Assembly: GCA_947561715.1 (NCBI GenBank)
Contig: OX387199.1
Span: forward strand, 13,769,001-13,833,000
Reading direction: 5' to 3'
Length of the DNA: 64,000 nucleotides
Source of the DNA: Ascidia mentula
Taxonomy: Eukaryota > Chordata > Ascidiacea > Phlebobranchia > Ascidiidae
A model generated the notes under the pieces. The model was not told where the DNA came from and did not search any database. It was given only the letters and a program-made list of their open reading frames with translations. The first letter of the stretch is position 1. Every line of letters starts with the position of its first letter. Made by a program: the position numbers and the translations under genes. Below are positions 44,377 to 54,589 of this stretch, piece after piece.

Positions 44377-45795
44377 TTACAAGAAGTCGTGTGTTTCATG
44401 CTCGGTGGAGTTGCACCCTTGTCTGAGCGCTTCTAGAGTCTTGCTGGGCAATGTGGTTGTGGCGCCATGGCTGAGCGCTTCTAGAGTCTTGCTGGGCAAT
44501 ATGGTTGTGGCGCCCTGGCTTGGAGCTTCTGGAGTCTTGCCGCTTTGAGCCTTCTTGGCCTCCATGAACTTTTTGCTTTTCTATGCCCTCGTTTCTTACA
44601 AAACCCGCAGAGTCTGGGTGGCCCCGGGTACTCTGCAAGGGCGAATAAGGGTCCCAGGTGGACCATTTTGCACAAGTGTGGACATCTTCATATGGAGGAC
44701 CCATTTCCCCGAATGTTTGTTTTAGGGGTCCCTCGGCGAGTAAGCCCGATATACAGGGGCTTGCATCGAGCTAAAGTACAATACTAGGTTGTCCTTGGCA
44801 ACGTCAGGTGGCTACAATTTTAGCACCACTCTCGTTTCGTCTGGGCAGTACGCCGATATCTTGTACTTTTCGTAGCTGGTGCAAAAAAGATTCGGCTTTC
44901 CATCGAGTTTTCCTATTACACTGGTGACATCAATTCGCCAGCTAATAACATACGGTGGCCCGTAAGGGCAACGCACGAAAAAGTTTAAATCGATAATATA
45001 TTTAAAACCGTTGGTGGTATCGTCTTCTGCTTTCTCCTGCTCTTCGGGGTGTTGTTCTATGAGCAACTGTTGCTGCTCCTGTTGTTGTGGCAGCTCCTCT
45101 TCCTGCTCGTGATGTTATTGATTGATGAGCGGCTGCTGCTCGTGATGGGGTTAGGATTGTTGTTGGTTAGGATGTTGTTCTTGGTGTATCTTCCGGTTGT
45201 TGAATTTTCTTTGCAAGTTTCGGACAATCCTCATTTTCGTGATCATCTGCATGGCATTACTTGCTGTTAGGAGATTCGTTTGGGTAATGTCGGATGTCTC
45301 TTGGGATAGGGTGTTGCTGAAGGACGGAAAACCCTTAACGTAGAACACACGCTTGCCACCACTGATTATCTGCATGCCAGTTCCTGGCGCATATGTGCTA
45401 AGGTAGTTGATAAACGATCGTTGCGACATTAGGGGTGGAACATACGACAAGATGACTCTTTCGACGTCTTCAGACCACGTGGTAGCGTAGATGGGCTTAT
45501 CGGTGTCTCTGAGGTCTTTGACCAATTTTATCGCCGCTTGTTCTGACGTTGTAAAAAAACGTACTTTGCCGTTGGGTAGTTAAATGATACCCTTCATCAG
45601 ACCAAGGTTAAACCTAATGTCTTTCAGCAACTCATATATGAGGTCTCTTCTGAAGCCGGGGTTGAAGCGGCACTCGACCTCTCCGCTGCGATTAATCACC
45701 AACGGATCAATGTTCCTATCGCATTCTGTCGCTGGGGTGGCACTCAAAGATGCCATTTCCGCATAACTCCGCGGCCTGGGTATCAACTTCTTCAT
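44377..45795 (-). pseudogene. LINE ORF1 protein, frameshifted
   Basis: Minus frames in order: 45795-45580 (VINRSGEVECRFNPGFRRDL), 45525-45151 (ERVILSYVPPLMSQRSFINY, GTGMQIISGGKRVFYVKG), a Gln-rich low-complexity stretch at about 45150-45050, then 45066-44812 (PYGPPYVISWRIDVTSVIGK), and at 44675-44481 a zinc-knuckle-like CGFCKKRGH. The RRM-like middle and knuckle fit an L1/Tx1-type ORF1 nucleic-acid-binding protein. It lies downstream of the RT at 46680-47450 on the same strand, which is the wrong order for one element, so two copies or a rearrangement are involved. Confidence 0.5.
44417..44545. repeat. 51-bp tandem repeat in ORF1
   Basis: The unit GAGCGCTTCTAGAGTCTTGC...GTGGCGCC is present about 2.5 times and encodes (minus) a 17-residue repeat around LPSKTLEAL. 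The length is a multiple of three, so the frame is kept. Confidence 0.8.
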
Positions 45796-45799
45796 CGGG

Positions 45800-46530
45800 C
45801 CCTTTTTTATATATATTTATTCGGTCACTTAAAAGGTGCCCAACGAAAAACAAATTAACAAACGGAAATTAGCGTACAAGAAATAAAAGTGGGAGTATTA
45901 CGCTAAATGGAAGTGAACAAGTACAAAAGGAGAGGATTGCGGTTATAATAAAGAGGGGAAGAAAGGGGTACACTTTGTGGGGTCCAAAATCTATGACTTT
46001 GGCAAGTACCACCTCGAGGGGGGTCTGGCCTTGTCCGCAGTAACCGATGTTTAAAGTTGAGTGATTTGGGTGAGTTTTCTTGGCAAAAATGGGATTTTTT
46101 CAATTTTATTTCAGGTTTTCCGTATTGTATGGATAAGGGTGGTGTTGAGTTGGGGAAAATGTAAACAAGTCGGGTTATTGAAATAATAGGGGTTTTGTGG
46201 CATAAGTGCTCTAAGAACTGACATAACTCTTCAAAAGTTTTTCAATAATTGGGTAAAGAAGGATAGTGAACCAAGGACCAATCTGTCAACCGAAAAGGGT
46301 TTGTTTCGGGATTTGTTATAAAGAGAGTTTGATTTCTATGAATCGCCTGTGTAGTCTTTATTGCGTTCTCCCTTTTTTCTTTTATTTTATGTTTTATCGA
46401 GCGTCCCCACAAACAAGCCAAATCCGACAGTTCAGTCGCACCTTACCTTATCGTGAAATCTGATGGTCAGTTTGTAAGGTATTTTTACATTTGCATTACT
46501 GTTGGTTTACTCCGTTGTTGTGTTGTTTTT
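45800..46530. other. Unassigned stretch
   Basis: No clear coding motif was seen. A 65-codon plus frame at 46266-46463 is hydrophobic without a recognised family. The stretch ends at the hammerhead-like motif. Confidence 0.3.
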
Positions 46531-46538
46531 TAGCGATA

Positions 46539-46576
46539 CTGATGATGCCTGCACAGACAGGCGAAATATATATGTC
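46539..46576 (+). ncRNA. Hammerhead-ribozyme-like core
   Basis: In order: CTGATGA (46539-46545), stem II GCCTG/CAGGC with loop CACAGA (46547-46562), GAAA (46563-46566), then an ATATATAT palindrome and GTC (46574-46576). These are all the conserved core parts of a type I hammerhead with a very short, self-complementary stem III, the form known from Penelope-like elements. A good stem I could not be drawn with the immediate flanks, so self-cleavage is not assured. No Penelope coding sequence is adjacent. Confidence 0.5.
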
Positions 46577-46679
46577 GTAAAAACTTGAAACAGACAGACG
46601 ACTTAGGATTATTTATCATTTTCTGCATAAATAAAGAGGTTTTAACTGAGCAGAAAGTAACTCGGATTCAGTGGGGGCA

Positions 46680-47450
46680 AACTTAAAAGTTAAGGTCCAA
46701 AATATATTTATCGAAAGGAGAAGGTGTTGTGGCGATCGCTTGGGTTTTGATAGGATTCACGGTTAAGCCGGAGATTTTAGCAAACAGAGTGACGAGGTCG
46801 AGGGCAAGTAAAAGGGAGTCACGGCCGGTCACCGCTAGGGTAACATCGTCCGCGTAGGCGACCGCTTTGGGAACGTTGCGGCATGGTGCGGGAATAGACC
46901 TAATTGAGAGGTGGTTTTGAAGGGCAGGAAGAAGCGTGTCGACTCTCCTGATCAGGAAACCCGTTGAGGAGGGCTTGTGGGGAAAGCGCTTTAGTTTTAA
47001 AGCAAGTCAAAAGAAATAGAATCGAAAGCTTTAATAAAGGAGTCCGAATTACAATTTTTTGTTTAATAATGTAGGTCGCTTGCGAAGAGGTTAATCCAGG
47101 TTGGGAAACTGATTAGGGGAAATGAACTGTTTGATTTTGTGAGAATTTTATAATCTAAATTAAGGACGGATATGGGGCGATAATTTGATAACAAAGGGTC
47201 AGATTTTTTGAAAATAAGAGTAATATGGCCTGATGTGAAATTTGGAGGGGTATAAGCATTAAGAAAAGATAAATTAAGAGGTGATGTGGGGTCGGCCCCG
47301 ATCATGTCCCAGAACAGTTGGGTTTTACCGTAAGGAAAAAGAAAAACTGATTTTTTAATTTCTGAAACTGAAGAAGGGGCAGATAAATTTTCTAAGAATG
47401 AATCAGGAATTTTGGAGGAGAAAAATGTTCGAGGGGTTTTGTAACTCAAG
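46680..47450 (-). pseudogene. LINE RT fragment, L1/Tx1-like
   Basis: A minus frame (47449-47063) has GHITLIFKKSDPLLSNYRPI then SVLNLDYKILTK. The palm follows in other frames near 46870-46740 with VAYADDVTLAVTGRDSLLLA and FAKISGLTVNPIKTQAI, holding the YADD active site. The NYRPISVLNLDYKIL wording is close to L1/Tx1-type RTs. An internal deletion separates the two blocks. It may belong with the ORF1 at 44377-45795. Confidence 0.7.
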
Positions 47451-47599
47451 AATTAGGAGATTAAATTTTAAAGGTACGAGTATCCTTTTCAGAAGATAAT
47501 GATTTTAATTTGACTAAGGATTTTTTAACTGAATAAAGAAACTAAAATTTTGTATCTTGGTATTTGTTGTTGTCGACCAAGGAGTATGGGCAGGTTTCT

Positions 47600-47648
47600 T
47601 TCTTGGTCTTCTGTGTATAATTTTGAATATACAGAAGACCAAGATATG
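47600..47648. repeat. Short inverted repeat (hairpin)
   Basis: CTTGGTCTTCTGT and ACAGAAGACCAAG face each other around a roughly 14-base AT-rich centre. It lies in non-coding DNA. Confidence 0.8.
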
Positions 47649-47800
47649 CTTCCTCTCTGTCTCGACCTCACCTCTTCGGTCGAAGGCGTAGGGGTGTATT
47701 CGGATGTGCCCGCACCGGAGATCCCGATGAGGATGAAGCCACTGTTGTATGGCGTCTTGTTGGTGGTTGCTGAACCTGGGCCATGGCCTATTCTCAAGAC

Positions 47801-47859
47801 TTGAAAAAGGCTTCCGCTGTACATAGGTTGGAAAAAGGCTTCCGCTGTACATAGGTTGG
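47801..47859. repeat. 28-29-bp tandem duplication
   Basis: GAAAAAGGCTTCCGCTGTAC followed by ATAGGTTG occurs twice head to tail. Confidence 0.85.
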
Positions 47860-48034
47860 TAGAGTCGACAGGAACTTTACACATCTTCTTATTACGGTCC
47901 TTGTCGCCGTTCATGGGACACGTATGCAAAACATCTTGCGTTTGCTAGTTCCTTCGTGCTATCTTCTTTTCTCGTCTGCTATCGGTGTTGCTGTACGGCG
48001 CGTGCTTGGAAAATATCTGTCTTGTTGACCCCGC

Positions 48035-48430
48035 CGATCTGCCATCGGCTCGCTTGGGAATCGCTGACCCTCCGTTCTCCAATGTCGGAATTAACTATTT
48101 AGGTCCTATTCTGGTTTAGCAGGGTCGCAGCGATGTAAAACGTTACGGTTGCATATTCAACTGCTTTACAATCCGTGCCGTTCATCTGGAGGTTGTCCAC
48201 AGTCTATCTTCAGCGACAATGGCACAAATTTTGTTGGTGCCGAGAAAATTCTAAGAGTCGTTGCCAAGTTCAAATCTCTGAATTTCTGCTTCAGAAACAG
48301 ACGTCGTGGTCATTCAACCGTCATGCTGCCAGCCACATTGGAGGCGTTAGGGAACGCATGATTCGTTCTGTTCGTTGGATCATGTCCTCGCTTGCTGGTT
48401 CCCACGTGATGTCTAATCCTCAAGTAAACA
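48035..48430 (+). pseudogene. BEL/Pao integrase fragment
   Basis: Plus frames give GSLGNR-type text, then [20 protein letters not shown] (second catalytic Asp in DNGTNF) and, in another frame, SHIGGVRERMIRSVRWIMSS, which holds the usual Glu position (VRERMI). It starts with the sequence shared with 44085. It ends abruptly at 48430 against an LTR in the opposite orientation. Confidence 0.8.
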
Positions 48431-48434
48431 CAGA

Positions 48435-48645
48435 AAGCTATACGGTAAAACAAATCCAAGAATGAAATAAAATAAAACTGCCAAAGTAAAAAGCAAGAAA
48501 TCCTGTACTGCTGCCTTCACTATGCACTACACTGCAATAAAAGGCGTTTAGACTTCTGTGGCGCAAAGATAAGACTAGCCGATTGACGTGACACGCAACG
48601 CAACAACACCTGCAGCACGAACGTACGCCGTAAACACAACACATG
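48435..48645 (-). repeat. BEL/Pao LTR fragment, inverted
   Basis: The reverse complement matches 22838-23035 of the BEL 5' LTR, from TGTTGTGTTTACGG to GCTTTCTGTGTTT, with small differences. It faces away from the integrase fragment at its left, so this is a rearranged junction, not an intact element. Confidence 0.8.
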
Positions 48646-48649
48646 AGAA

Positions 48650-49580
48650 CGTGGAAAGGGCAGTGATATAAATTATAAACCAATGAACAGAAATACGTTG
48701 CAACCGTGAGACACATCAAAAAATCGTCAACGAGATGTTATTCACCAAATTCTGGGAATGATCATCTTTTGGATGTTTATTAAGGCCTGCGTAAGGTTTA
48801 ACCATTTGGCTTCGCAAACATCCAGCCTGTTAACCATCGGTTGTTCAACAAATGTCACTGCAAAACAGCTGTCAATGGGCTGGTGTTGACCTGACGAGGT
48901 TTGTGCGCAAGGTAATGGTGGCGCAGGGCGGTCTTGTCGGTACTCCCCGTTTTGCAGCAGTAGCTTTTTATTACAGGATCAGCCTGGCTTATAATCAGGA
49001 ATATATATTTCGCCCCATGGGCATCTTCAGTTCCTGTAGTGAACATAATAAATGATTTTTAAAACGTCTGTAAAGAAAGGGCTAGTAATGAAAAACCACA
49101 ATTTCGACCACTTGCAATGCTATATGTGCCAAGGCAAAACACTTGAGTTACCACCCTTGCATGAAAAGGTAAGAACACGGTGGAGAAACAGCATCAGACG
49201 CGGGTGGAGATAAGGAAAGCGCCGATAAGACGAACGGCGTAAAATAACCTCAAAAGCACACACGAAAAACATAGAGCCATTAAAAAAGATCTTAAAAAGC
49301 ATTAACGCACCCTAGGCAATATAATTTTCTGTATGTTAATGGTGGCACCTGTAAGGTGAAGCCACTTTGCCTCGCACATGTCTAAATCCCGAAAATGTGG
49401 TTGTTCCACAAAAATGATATAAAAACAATCCGCAATGTGCGGTCGATTGACAAAAGTGGACTCGTGCTGGGTTGCGTAGTGCTTTAGCAGTGCTACATTT
49501 TTTTAGTATTATTAAGTTACAGTGATCGCTAGGCCTGCATCTGTAGAGTTTTGGGTAGATCCCAATATTTCAACTTTTGA
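48650..49580. other. Unassigned stretch
   Basis: No coding motif was recognised. The phrases ATCTTTTGGATG near 48770 and GTGAAGCCACTTTGCCTCGC near 49360 resemble each other's context loosely (both followed by ACATGTCTAAAT- or ACATCCAGCC-type text) and may be diverged repeat copies. Confidence 0.3.
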
Positions 49581-49582
49581 AG

Positions 49583-49830
49583 TCAGTTACGAACATCGAA
49601 GTATTTATCAAACTTTCTTTTTACAATGTCGTAAGTTTTAACTTCGTCAGCACATAAACCGAAAGAGGCCCTATCGCCGAGAAGGTTTATTAGTGTATCA
49701 GTTTGCTTTCTCTTTGGCGAATCCATGTCCTCCAGTTTTCCGGCTTGGGGCAACAACAAATGCGCATTTTGGAAGTTCATTACCAGTACACAGTTTTGTA
49801 GTGGACATTTCACATGTTGAACCACAATAA
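49583..49830 (-). pseudogene. Ty3/Gypsy Gag fragment
   Basis: The end of a minus frame reads KRKQTDTLINLLGDRASFGL and VKTYDIVKRKFDKYFDVRN. This is a Gypsy Gag pattern (LLGDRA, then Y..V..KFD.YF..RN). The stop falls directly after RN. The upstream half of the frame (up to 49933) is not clearly Gag. Confidence 0.65.
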
Positions 49831-50130
49831 ACACCTTCTCTCCTATTCTACATTTTTTACTTTCTGTAGAAGCTAAACTTTTGCTAACATGTGCGATATA
49901 CATGCTATTACAACTGATGCCATTTTTTATCATTCACTGTACATAAAAATATGAAATGGTTTGGATTAAATGTATGGTCAGGAAATTCAGTGTAGAATTT
50001 ATAGTGTTTCGCCTAGTTGAATTGGTTCTTATCTGATCCATATCAGAAGTTTTTTTACTGAAGGCTGTTCAGAGTAACTGTGTAGTCTTTTGCAAAGTTA
50101 TTTTATTACGTTATCACAACAGGTCAATCT

Positions 50131-50238
50131 GTCGTGACCAACACTATTCCATTCCCATCGCCAAACATCTTGCCAAAATGGTGCTGTCGTGACCAACACT
50201 ATTCCATTCCCATCGCAAAACATCTTGCCAAAATGGTG
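50131..50238. repeat. 55-bp tandem duplication
   Basis: The unit starting GTCGTGACCAACACTATTCC occurs at 50131 and again at 50186, nearly identical. Confidence 0.9.
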
Positions 50239-51150
50239 AAGGGCAATGGAAACAGAATGATCGTCGCCCACGGCGATCCCCTCTTTTGCTGGAATGTGTT
50301 GGTTCCAAGTTGTACCAATAAGTTGTTGATGGTGTGCACGGCAAGTTTGAACTACAATTACAGTGGAGATGTAGTACACACTCCAAGGCTTTTATTAGGT
50401 GCAGGTACAACGCGACGACAATGTACAATCTTGTGTAGCTAGTTCAAATTTTGTGTTTTGTTGTTGTCACGCTACCAGTTCTTTAACATAGTGTTGACAG
50501 TACTCGTTGACAATGGAGCAAGAGAAAGCTATGGCGATCGGTCTCCATGTACGCTTAAGAAGAGCTGTGGCACGGGAGGTGAATGAACCGCTAATTGCAC
50601 CAGCCTGAATGGGAATATTGCAGACCAGACGTGCACACTTTCAAAAGTCAAATGGCCGGTGGTGTGATAAAACAGCTCTCAGGAAATAGCATCCATATTG
50701 AAAAATGTTTTTATTGCACTAATTTTCGTAATGTCCAGTGACCTGTTCAAACCGCTAAAGGTTTTTTTTCTTGATCGTGTTATATTCACCCACGGATGTA
50801 CTACAATTTTGCCGTCTTTGTCAGATTTATATTTACCACATTTTTATCCAACACTGATGTTTGTAATTAAAAAAGACTGGTCTCAAGTGAAAATTCAATT
50901 TATTTTTTACCTTGTACGCCTGTGTTACTATGGATAACTACACATAGACCCCTTTTATCATTTAGAACAGTGTTTCTCAAACTTTTTTTCTGTACCGCCC
51001 CCCAAACACCTTGGTCATTTAACAGAACAGACAAAAAACACAACGATTTTATTTGTTGCTTGTAAATTAATGCAATGGGTGAGGTTGGTGCAATGACAAC
51101 AATTTCTCAATATCCGGTTTCTACCGCTATTTCTGCTGCCAGGCATACTA

Positions 51151-51486
51151 ATTAATCAAAATCGTTCTGAAGTTATTTATTCGAAACCGACGTTTCGTCT
51201 GCCATCCGGCGAGACTTCCTCAGGGTTATTTCAACATATTGCATCTGGCGCATAAACACTAAAAACGCAAAAACAAACGTAAGAAACACAAGGAAAAAGG
51301 AAAAGATAACATTGGCACCGCTTGTGTCGTCACGTGACCAGGTGTGTAGCGGGGCGTAACACTTACAACAAGTTGTTGTAAACTGCTGGAAAGTACACAC
51401 ATTGCTCCTTGTCATTCACGCAATGGCTGTTCTTGTGAATGTGGTGATCCTCCTCTATCTCTAGGACTCTGACCGAGTGTGGCAGC
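51151..51486 (-). pseudogene. Penelope-like 3' end, inverted partial copy
   Basis: Read on the minus strand it has the end of the GIY-YIG region (text matching 56090-56260, with internal deletions), the 3' UTR and a hammerhead-like motif at 51188-51223: CTGAGGA, stem II GTCT/AGAC, GAAA, then CGTC. It abuts the plus-strand RT part at 51487. Confidence 0.8.
51188..51223 (-). ncRNA. Hammerhead-like motif in Penelope tail
   Basis: On the minus strand: CTGAGGA (one change from CTGATGA), stem II GTCT/AGAC around CGCCGGATGGC, GAAA and CGTC, leaving a minimal ACGT stem III. Hammerhead ribozymes are known in Penelope-like elements. The copy at about 56410-56445 (+) is more decayed, and 5226-5252 keeps only stem II. 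Confidence 0.5.
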
Positions 51487-51572
51487 TTTCGTGGTGTGTT
51501 TTACCAACAGGTGTTTGGTACGGCGATGGGTTCGCCCATCTCTGTGGTAGTGGCGAATGTAGTAATGGAAAC
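51487..51572 (+). pseudogene. Penelope-like RT, first part
   Basis: The frame reads FYQQVFGTAMGSPISVVVAN, then VVMET, the Penelope RT motif before the catalytic YVDD. Gypsy LTR sequence starts in the next codon (TGTTGAGG at 51573). Confidence 0.85.
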
Positions 51573-51702
51573 TGTTGAGGTCACGCCCCATTACATACGG
51601 CGGCAACAATACGCTTGCAGCGTGATGCGTGGAATGTGCCGCAGTCCTGTCAGCGTGATTATTATTTGTGTGCGAGTTACTTTAAAAATGCAATTACTTT
51701 CC
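51573..51702 (+). repeat. Gypsy-2 5' LTR, first 130 bases
   Basis: It matches 54608-54745 with a 13-base gap near 51620. Homology stops at TTTCC, where gag sequence is joined directly. Confidence 0.8.
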
Positions 51703-52075
51703 TATCGGACGCAACATCGGAGTTGTGGGACGACTACTGGTCCAGGTTTACTACGTTTATACGGGCACATGCTGTACCAGAAACGTGGGTGGCTCAGGTT
51801 TTTTTTACCAACCAAACTACCACAACGTACAAGCTTTTATCCAATCTGGCTGGACAAAGCTCTCCTGTAAATACCGTCAACGATCTTTCCATTAAAGACA
51901 TCGAAGCCTTTATGAAGGAACAGTTCGATCCAAAGCGATTTGTTATTCGGGAACGTTTCAAGTTTTGGAGCAACATGCAACGCAAGCCAGGGGAAACGGT
52001 ACAAGAATTGGCTGCACGCATTCGCCAAGACGCAGGCACGTGTGATTTTCCCTCGTGACACATGGAGAAAAGTTG
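51703..52075 (+). pseudogene. Gypsy-2 Gag, partial
   Basis: The frame reads SDATSELWDDYWSRFTTFIR, AHAVPETWVAQVFFTN, LLSNLAGQSSPVNTVNDLSI and FDPKRFVIRERFKFWSNMQR, then ETVQELAARIRQDAG before a stop. It is the middle of a Gypsy Gag (capsid-like). The start is missing. The inverted copy at 54829-55310 has the start and most of the same region. Confidence 0.85.
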
Positions 52076-52086
52076 ACTAACCGTTT

Positions 52087-53210
52087 TTGAAGAAGTCAAA
52101 TCGGCGTTTTGCTTCCGCGACAGAACATGTTGTTCCGATTGTGGGGGCGTTTGAGGCAAAAGTTCAACATGGACCAAACATGAGCAAGGTGGAACTTTTC
52201 GTCTCCCAAATTCCGCATTTAAATTTGCTTGGACGATGCGCTATCCAATCCCTGCACATTTCGTTGGACAAGCTACTTCACAGTCCTGACGAGCATTTGC
52301 ACGCATTATCTGACGATAGCCGCCCGGACACTCATTTACAAGAAGCTTTACAAGAAATTTAACCAGTGGGGAACGCCAGTAGTTCCAATACGAAAGTCAC
52401 CGCTTCCAGGACATACCAAAGCCAAGATACGAGTTTGCGGAGACTACTCGGAGTCGCAAGAGACTGGCAATCAGTACACACAGAGGTGTTCTATTGCAAA
52501 ACGTTTTGCCATTTGGTATAACCTCCGCTCCAGGCTACTTCCAATCGATAATGGACGACCTTACAAAAGATTTGCAAGGTGTAACCGTCTATCTGGATGA
52601 TGTTTTGGTCAGCGGATCAACAGCCGAAGAACATATTCACAACTTCTTCAAAGGCTCAACGACAAGGGTTTACGCTGTCGTATAGATAAATGCAAATTTG
52701 CATTACCACAAGTGGAATACTTTACCACAAGTGAAATAGCAAGTTCCTGCCATCGAAATTCGCAAATGTTGAGGAACCTTTGTATCGACTTACCAGGTCA
52801 AGTGTTGCGTGGAAATGGGGCAGGAACGAGGATGCTGCATTTTGCAAATTAAAGGAATGGTTGTCAGCGGACACAGTTTTGACTCATTTCGACCCTTCAT
52901 TACCTGTTGGAATTTCCTGCGATGCAGCATACGTTGGAATTCGAGCAGTTCTGTTTCACCGCTATCAATATGGAAGCGAGAGGCCAATTGCAAACGTGTC
53001 AAAATCATTGACCAAAAGCCAGCGCAACTACAGCCAAATTCAGAAAGAGGCTCTTGCAATAATCTTCGCGCTGAAGAAGTTTTACCAGTATCTTTTTGGA
53101 AGGAAATTTGTTTTGGTGACCGACCATAAACCACTGATAGCTTTGTTTGGTCCCACTAAAGCGACACCTGCTTTAGCAGCTAACCGTGGGCACTTTTTGT
53201 GAGTCAATTC
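52087..53210 (+). pseudogene. Gypsy-2 protease end, RT and RNase H, broken
   Basis: The protease end has HLNLLGRCAIQSLHISLDKL. RT begins GTPVVPIRKSPLPGHTKAKI then RVCGDYS, jumps over the D-A/S-F region by deletion, and continues LPFGITSAPGYFQSIMDDLT and VTVYLDDVLVSGS (YLDD). RNase H (52780-53202) has LTHFDPSLPVGISCDAAYVG, YSQIQKEALAIIFALKKFYQ and VTDHKPLIALFG. Frames change at several points, so the polyprotein is dead. Confidence 0.85.
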
Positions 53211-53299
53211 AATACGAGATTGAATACAGGAAGACATCGGAACATCAGAATGCCGATGCACTTTGACAGAGAGGAAAGTGCACAGGACACTGACACAGT

Positions 53300-54196
53300 T
53301 TGTGCATCAGTCTGAGTTTACAAGTGCATCCCACCGATTTGGCATCACTCCGAAAGGAAAGTGGAAAAGATACAGTCTTATCCATGCGCTTTACAAGAGA
53401 GGGTTGGCCATCTTCTTTGGCAAACAGTGACCCAGTTGCCAAGTTTCGCAGAGTAGCGGATTCGTTGAGTACAAGTTACGGATGTCTACTATATGGTTCG
53501 CGGTTAGTCATACCGGAATCACTTCGTTCTACTGTTCAGCAGATCTTACATACTGGACATTTTGGGATCCAACGAATGAAGCAGCTGGCGAGGACCGCAG
53601 TTTACTGGCCGAATATCGATGATGACATTACAGTTCTTTGTCACAAGTGCCAAACTTGTGCCGAACACCAAAACGCTCCGTCAAAGGCAGCAGTTCATCC
53701 ATGGATGATGCCAGAAAAGCCGTGGAGTCGATTACATATGGATCACGCAGTTAACTTTCTGGGAAGTAACTGGCTTCTGATGATCGATGCATATTCAAAG
53801 TACCCTTGCGTACATCAAACGCAATCTATGTCATCAAGAACAACTATGGAATTGCTGGAAAGAGATTTCGTTCATTTCGGCTACCCACACACTTTTGTGT
53901 CGGATAATCCACAAGCATTTATGTCTGCTGACTTTCAAGAATTTTGCAAGCACAGGGGCATCGCACATTTGACAGGAGCAGCGTATTTTCATGCAACCAA
54001 TGGCGCTGCGGAAAGATTGGCCCAAACGTTTAAGAAGGCAATGAAGAAGTCTTCCAAACCCCCTAAAGAAGCATTGCTGGAGTTTCTACTGCAGTACAGG
54101 CGTACTCCCAACGCTAGTGGATTTTCACCAAGAGAACTCAATAACGGCAGACAAATCCGAGCAAAAATTGATACCAACACACGTTATGCAACGTAA
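53300..54196 (+). CDS. Gypsy-2 integrase, open frame with DD35E
   Basis: This is a single 298-codon frame. The zinc domain is H84-x2-H87 with C117 and C120 (HTGHFG, CHKCQTC). The catalytic core has Asp148 (RLHMDHAVNF), Asp202 (FVSDNPQAF) and Glu238 (NGAAERL), with 35 residues between the last two as in active retroviral-type integrases. It would insert element DNA. The upstream pol is broken, so it would not be made from a normal polyprotein, and the C-terminal domain continues in another frame (54117-54572). Confidence 0.9.
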   Translation: MCISLSLQVHPTDLASLRKESGKDTVLSMRFTREGWPSSLANSDPVAKFRRVADSLSTSYGCLLYGSRLVIPESLRSTVQQILHTGHFGIQRMKQLARTAVYWPNIDDDITVLCHKCQTCAEHQNAPSKAAVHPWMMPEKPWSRLHMDHAVNFLGSNWLLMIDAYSKYPCVHQTQSMSSRTTMELLERDFVHFGYPHTFVSDNPQAFMSADFQEFCKHRGIAHLTGAAYFHATNGAAERLAQTFKKAMKKSSKPPKEALLEFLLQYRRTPNASGFSPRELNNGRQIRAKIDTNTRYAT

Positions 54197-54572
54197 TCAA
54201 GTAAAGCCGACACGAAAATCCGAAGATACTATTTCTTTTAAAACTGGAGATCCATATTGTGCATTATACATGGGCCCGAGACACAGCAAGGATGGTCGCT
54301 GGGTTCCTGCCACTATTATTAAATGTTTTGGCAGTCGAATGTTTCATGTGAAAGTGTTTCCCCGAGGTCGAATCTGGCGACGTCACATTGACCAGTTACG
54401 CGTTCGATACGTTTCTTACCAAGATTTGGAACCGGTGGAAGAAGGAAGATTTCTGCAGTCTCCGTCTCCAGAAATAGACGTTCCAACCAATCCCAGCACT
54501 CCTGCGTTCGGTGCCAGCAATCCACAAAGTGGCAAGCGATCGAGCAAACCTCCAAAGCGGTTTCACTATTAA
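54117..54572 (+). pseudogene. Gypsy-2 integrase C-terminal part
   Basis: The frame shifted from the core reads ISFKTGDPYCALYMGPRHSK, GRWVPATIIKCFGSRMFHVK and WRRHIDQLRVRY, the terminal domain of this Gypsy type. A proline-rich tail (IDVPTNPSTPAFGASNPQSG) ends in a stop just before the polypurine tract. Confidence 0.8.
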
Positions 54573-54589
54573 CCTGATGGAGGGTTTTT

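Noticed and set aside
44417..44545. CRISPR-like array
   Set aside because: The 51-bp units are head-to-tail copies without unique spacers and encode a protein repeat. The DNA is from an animal.
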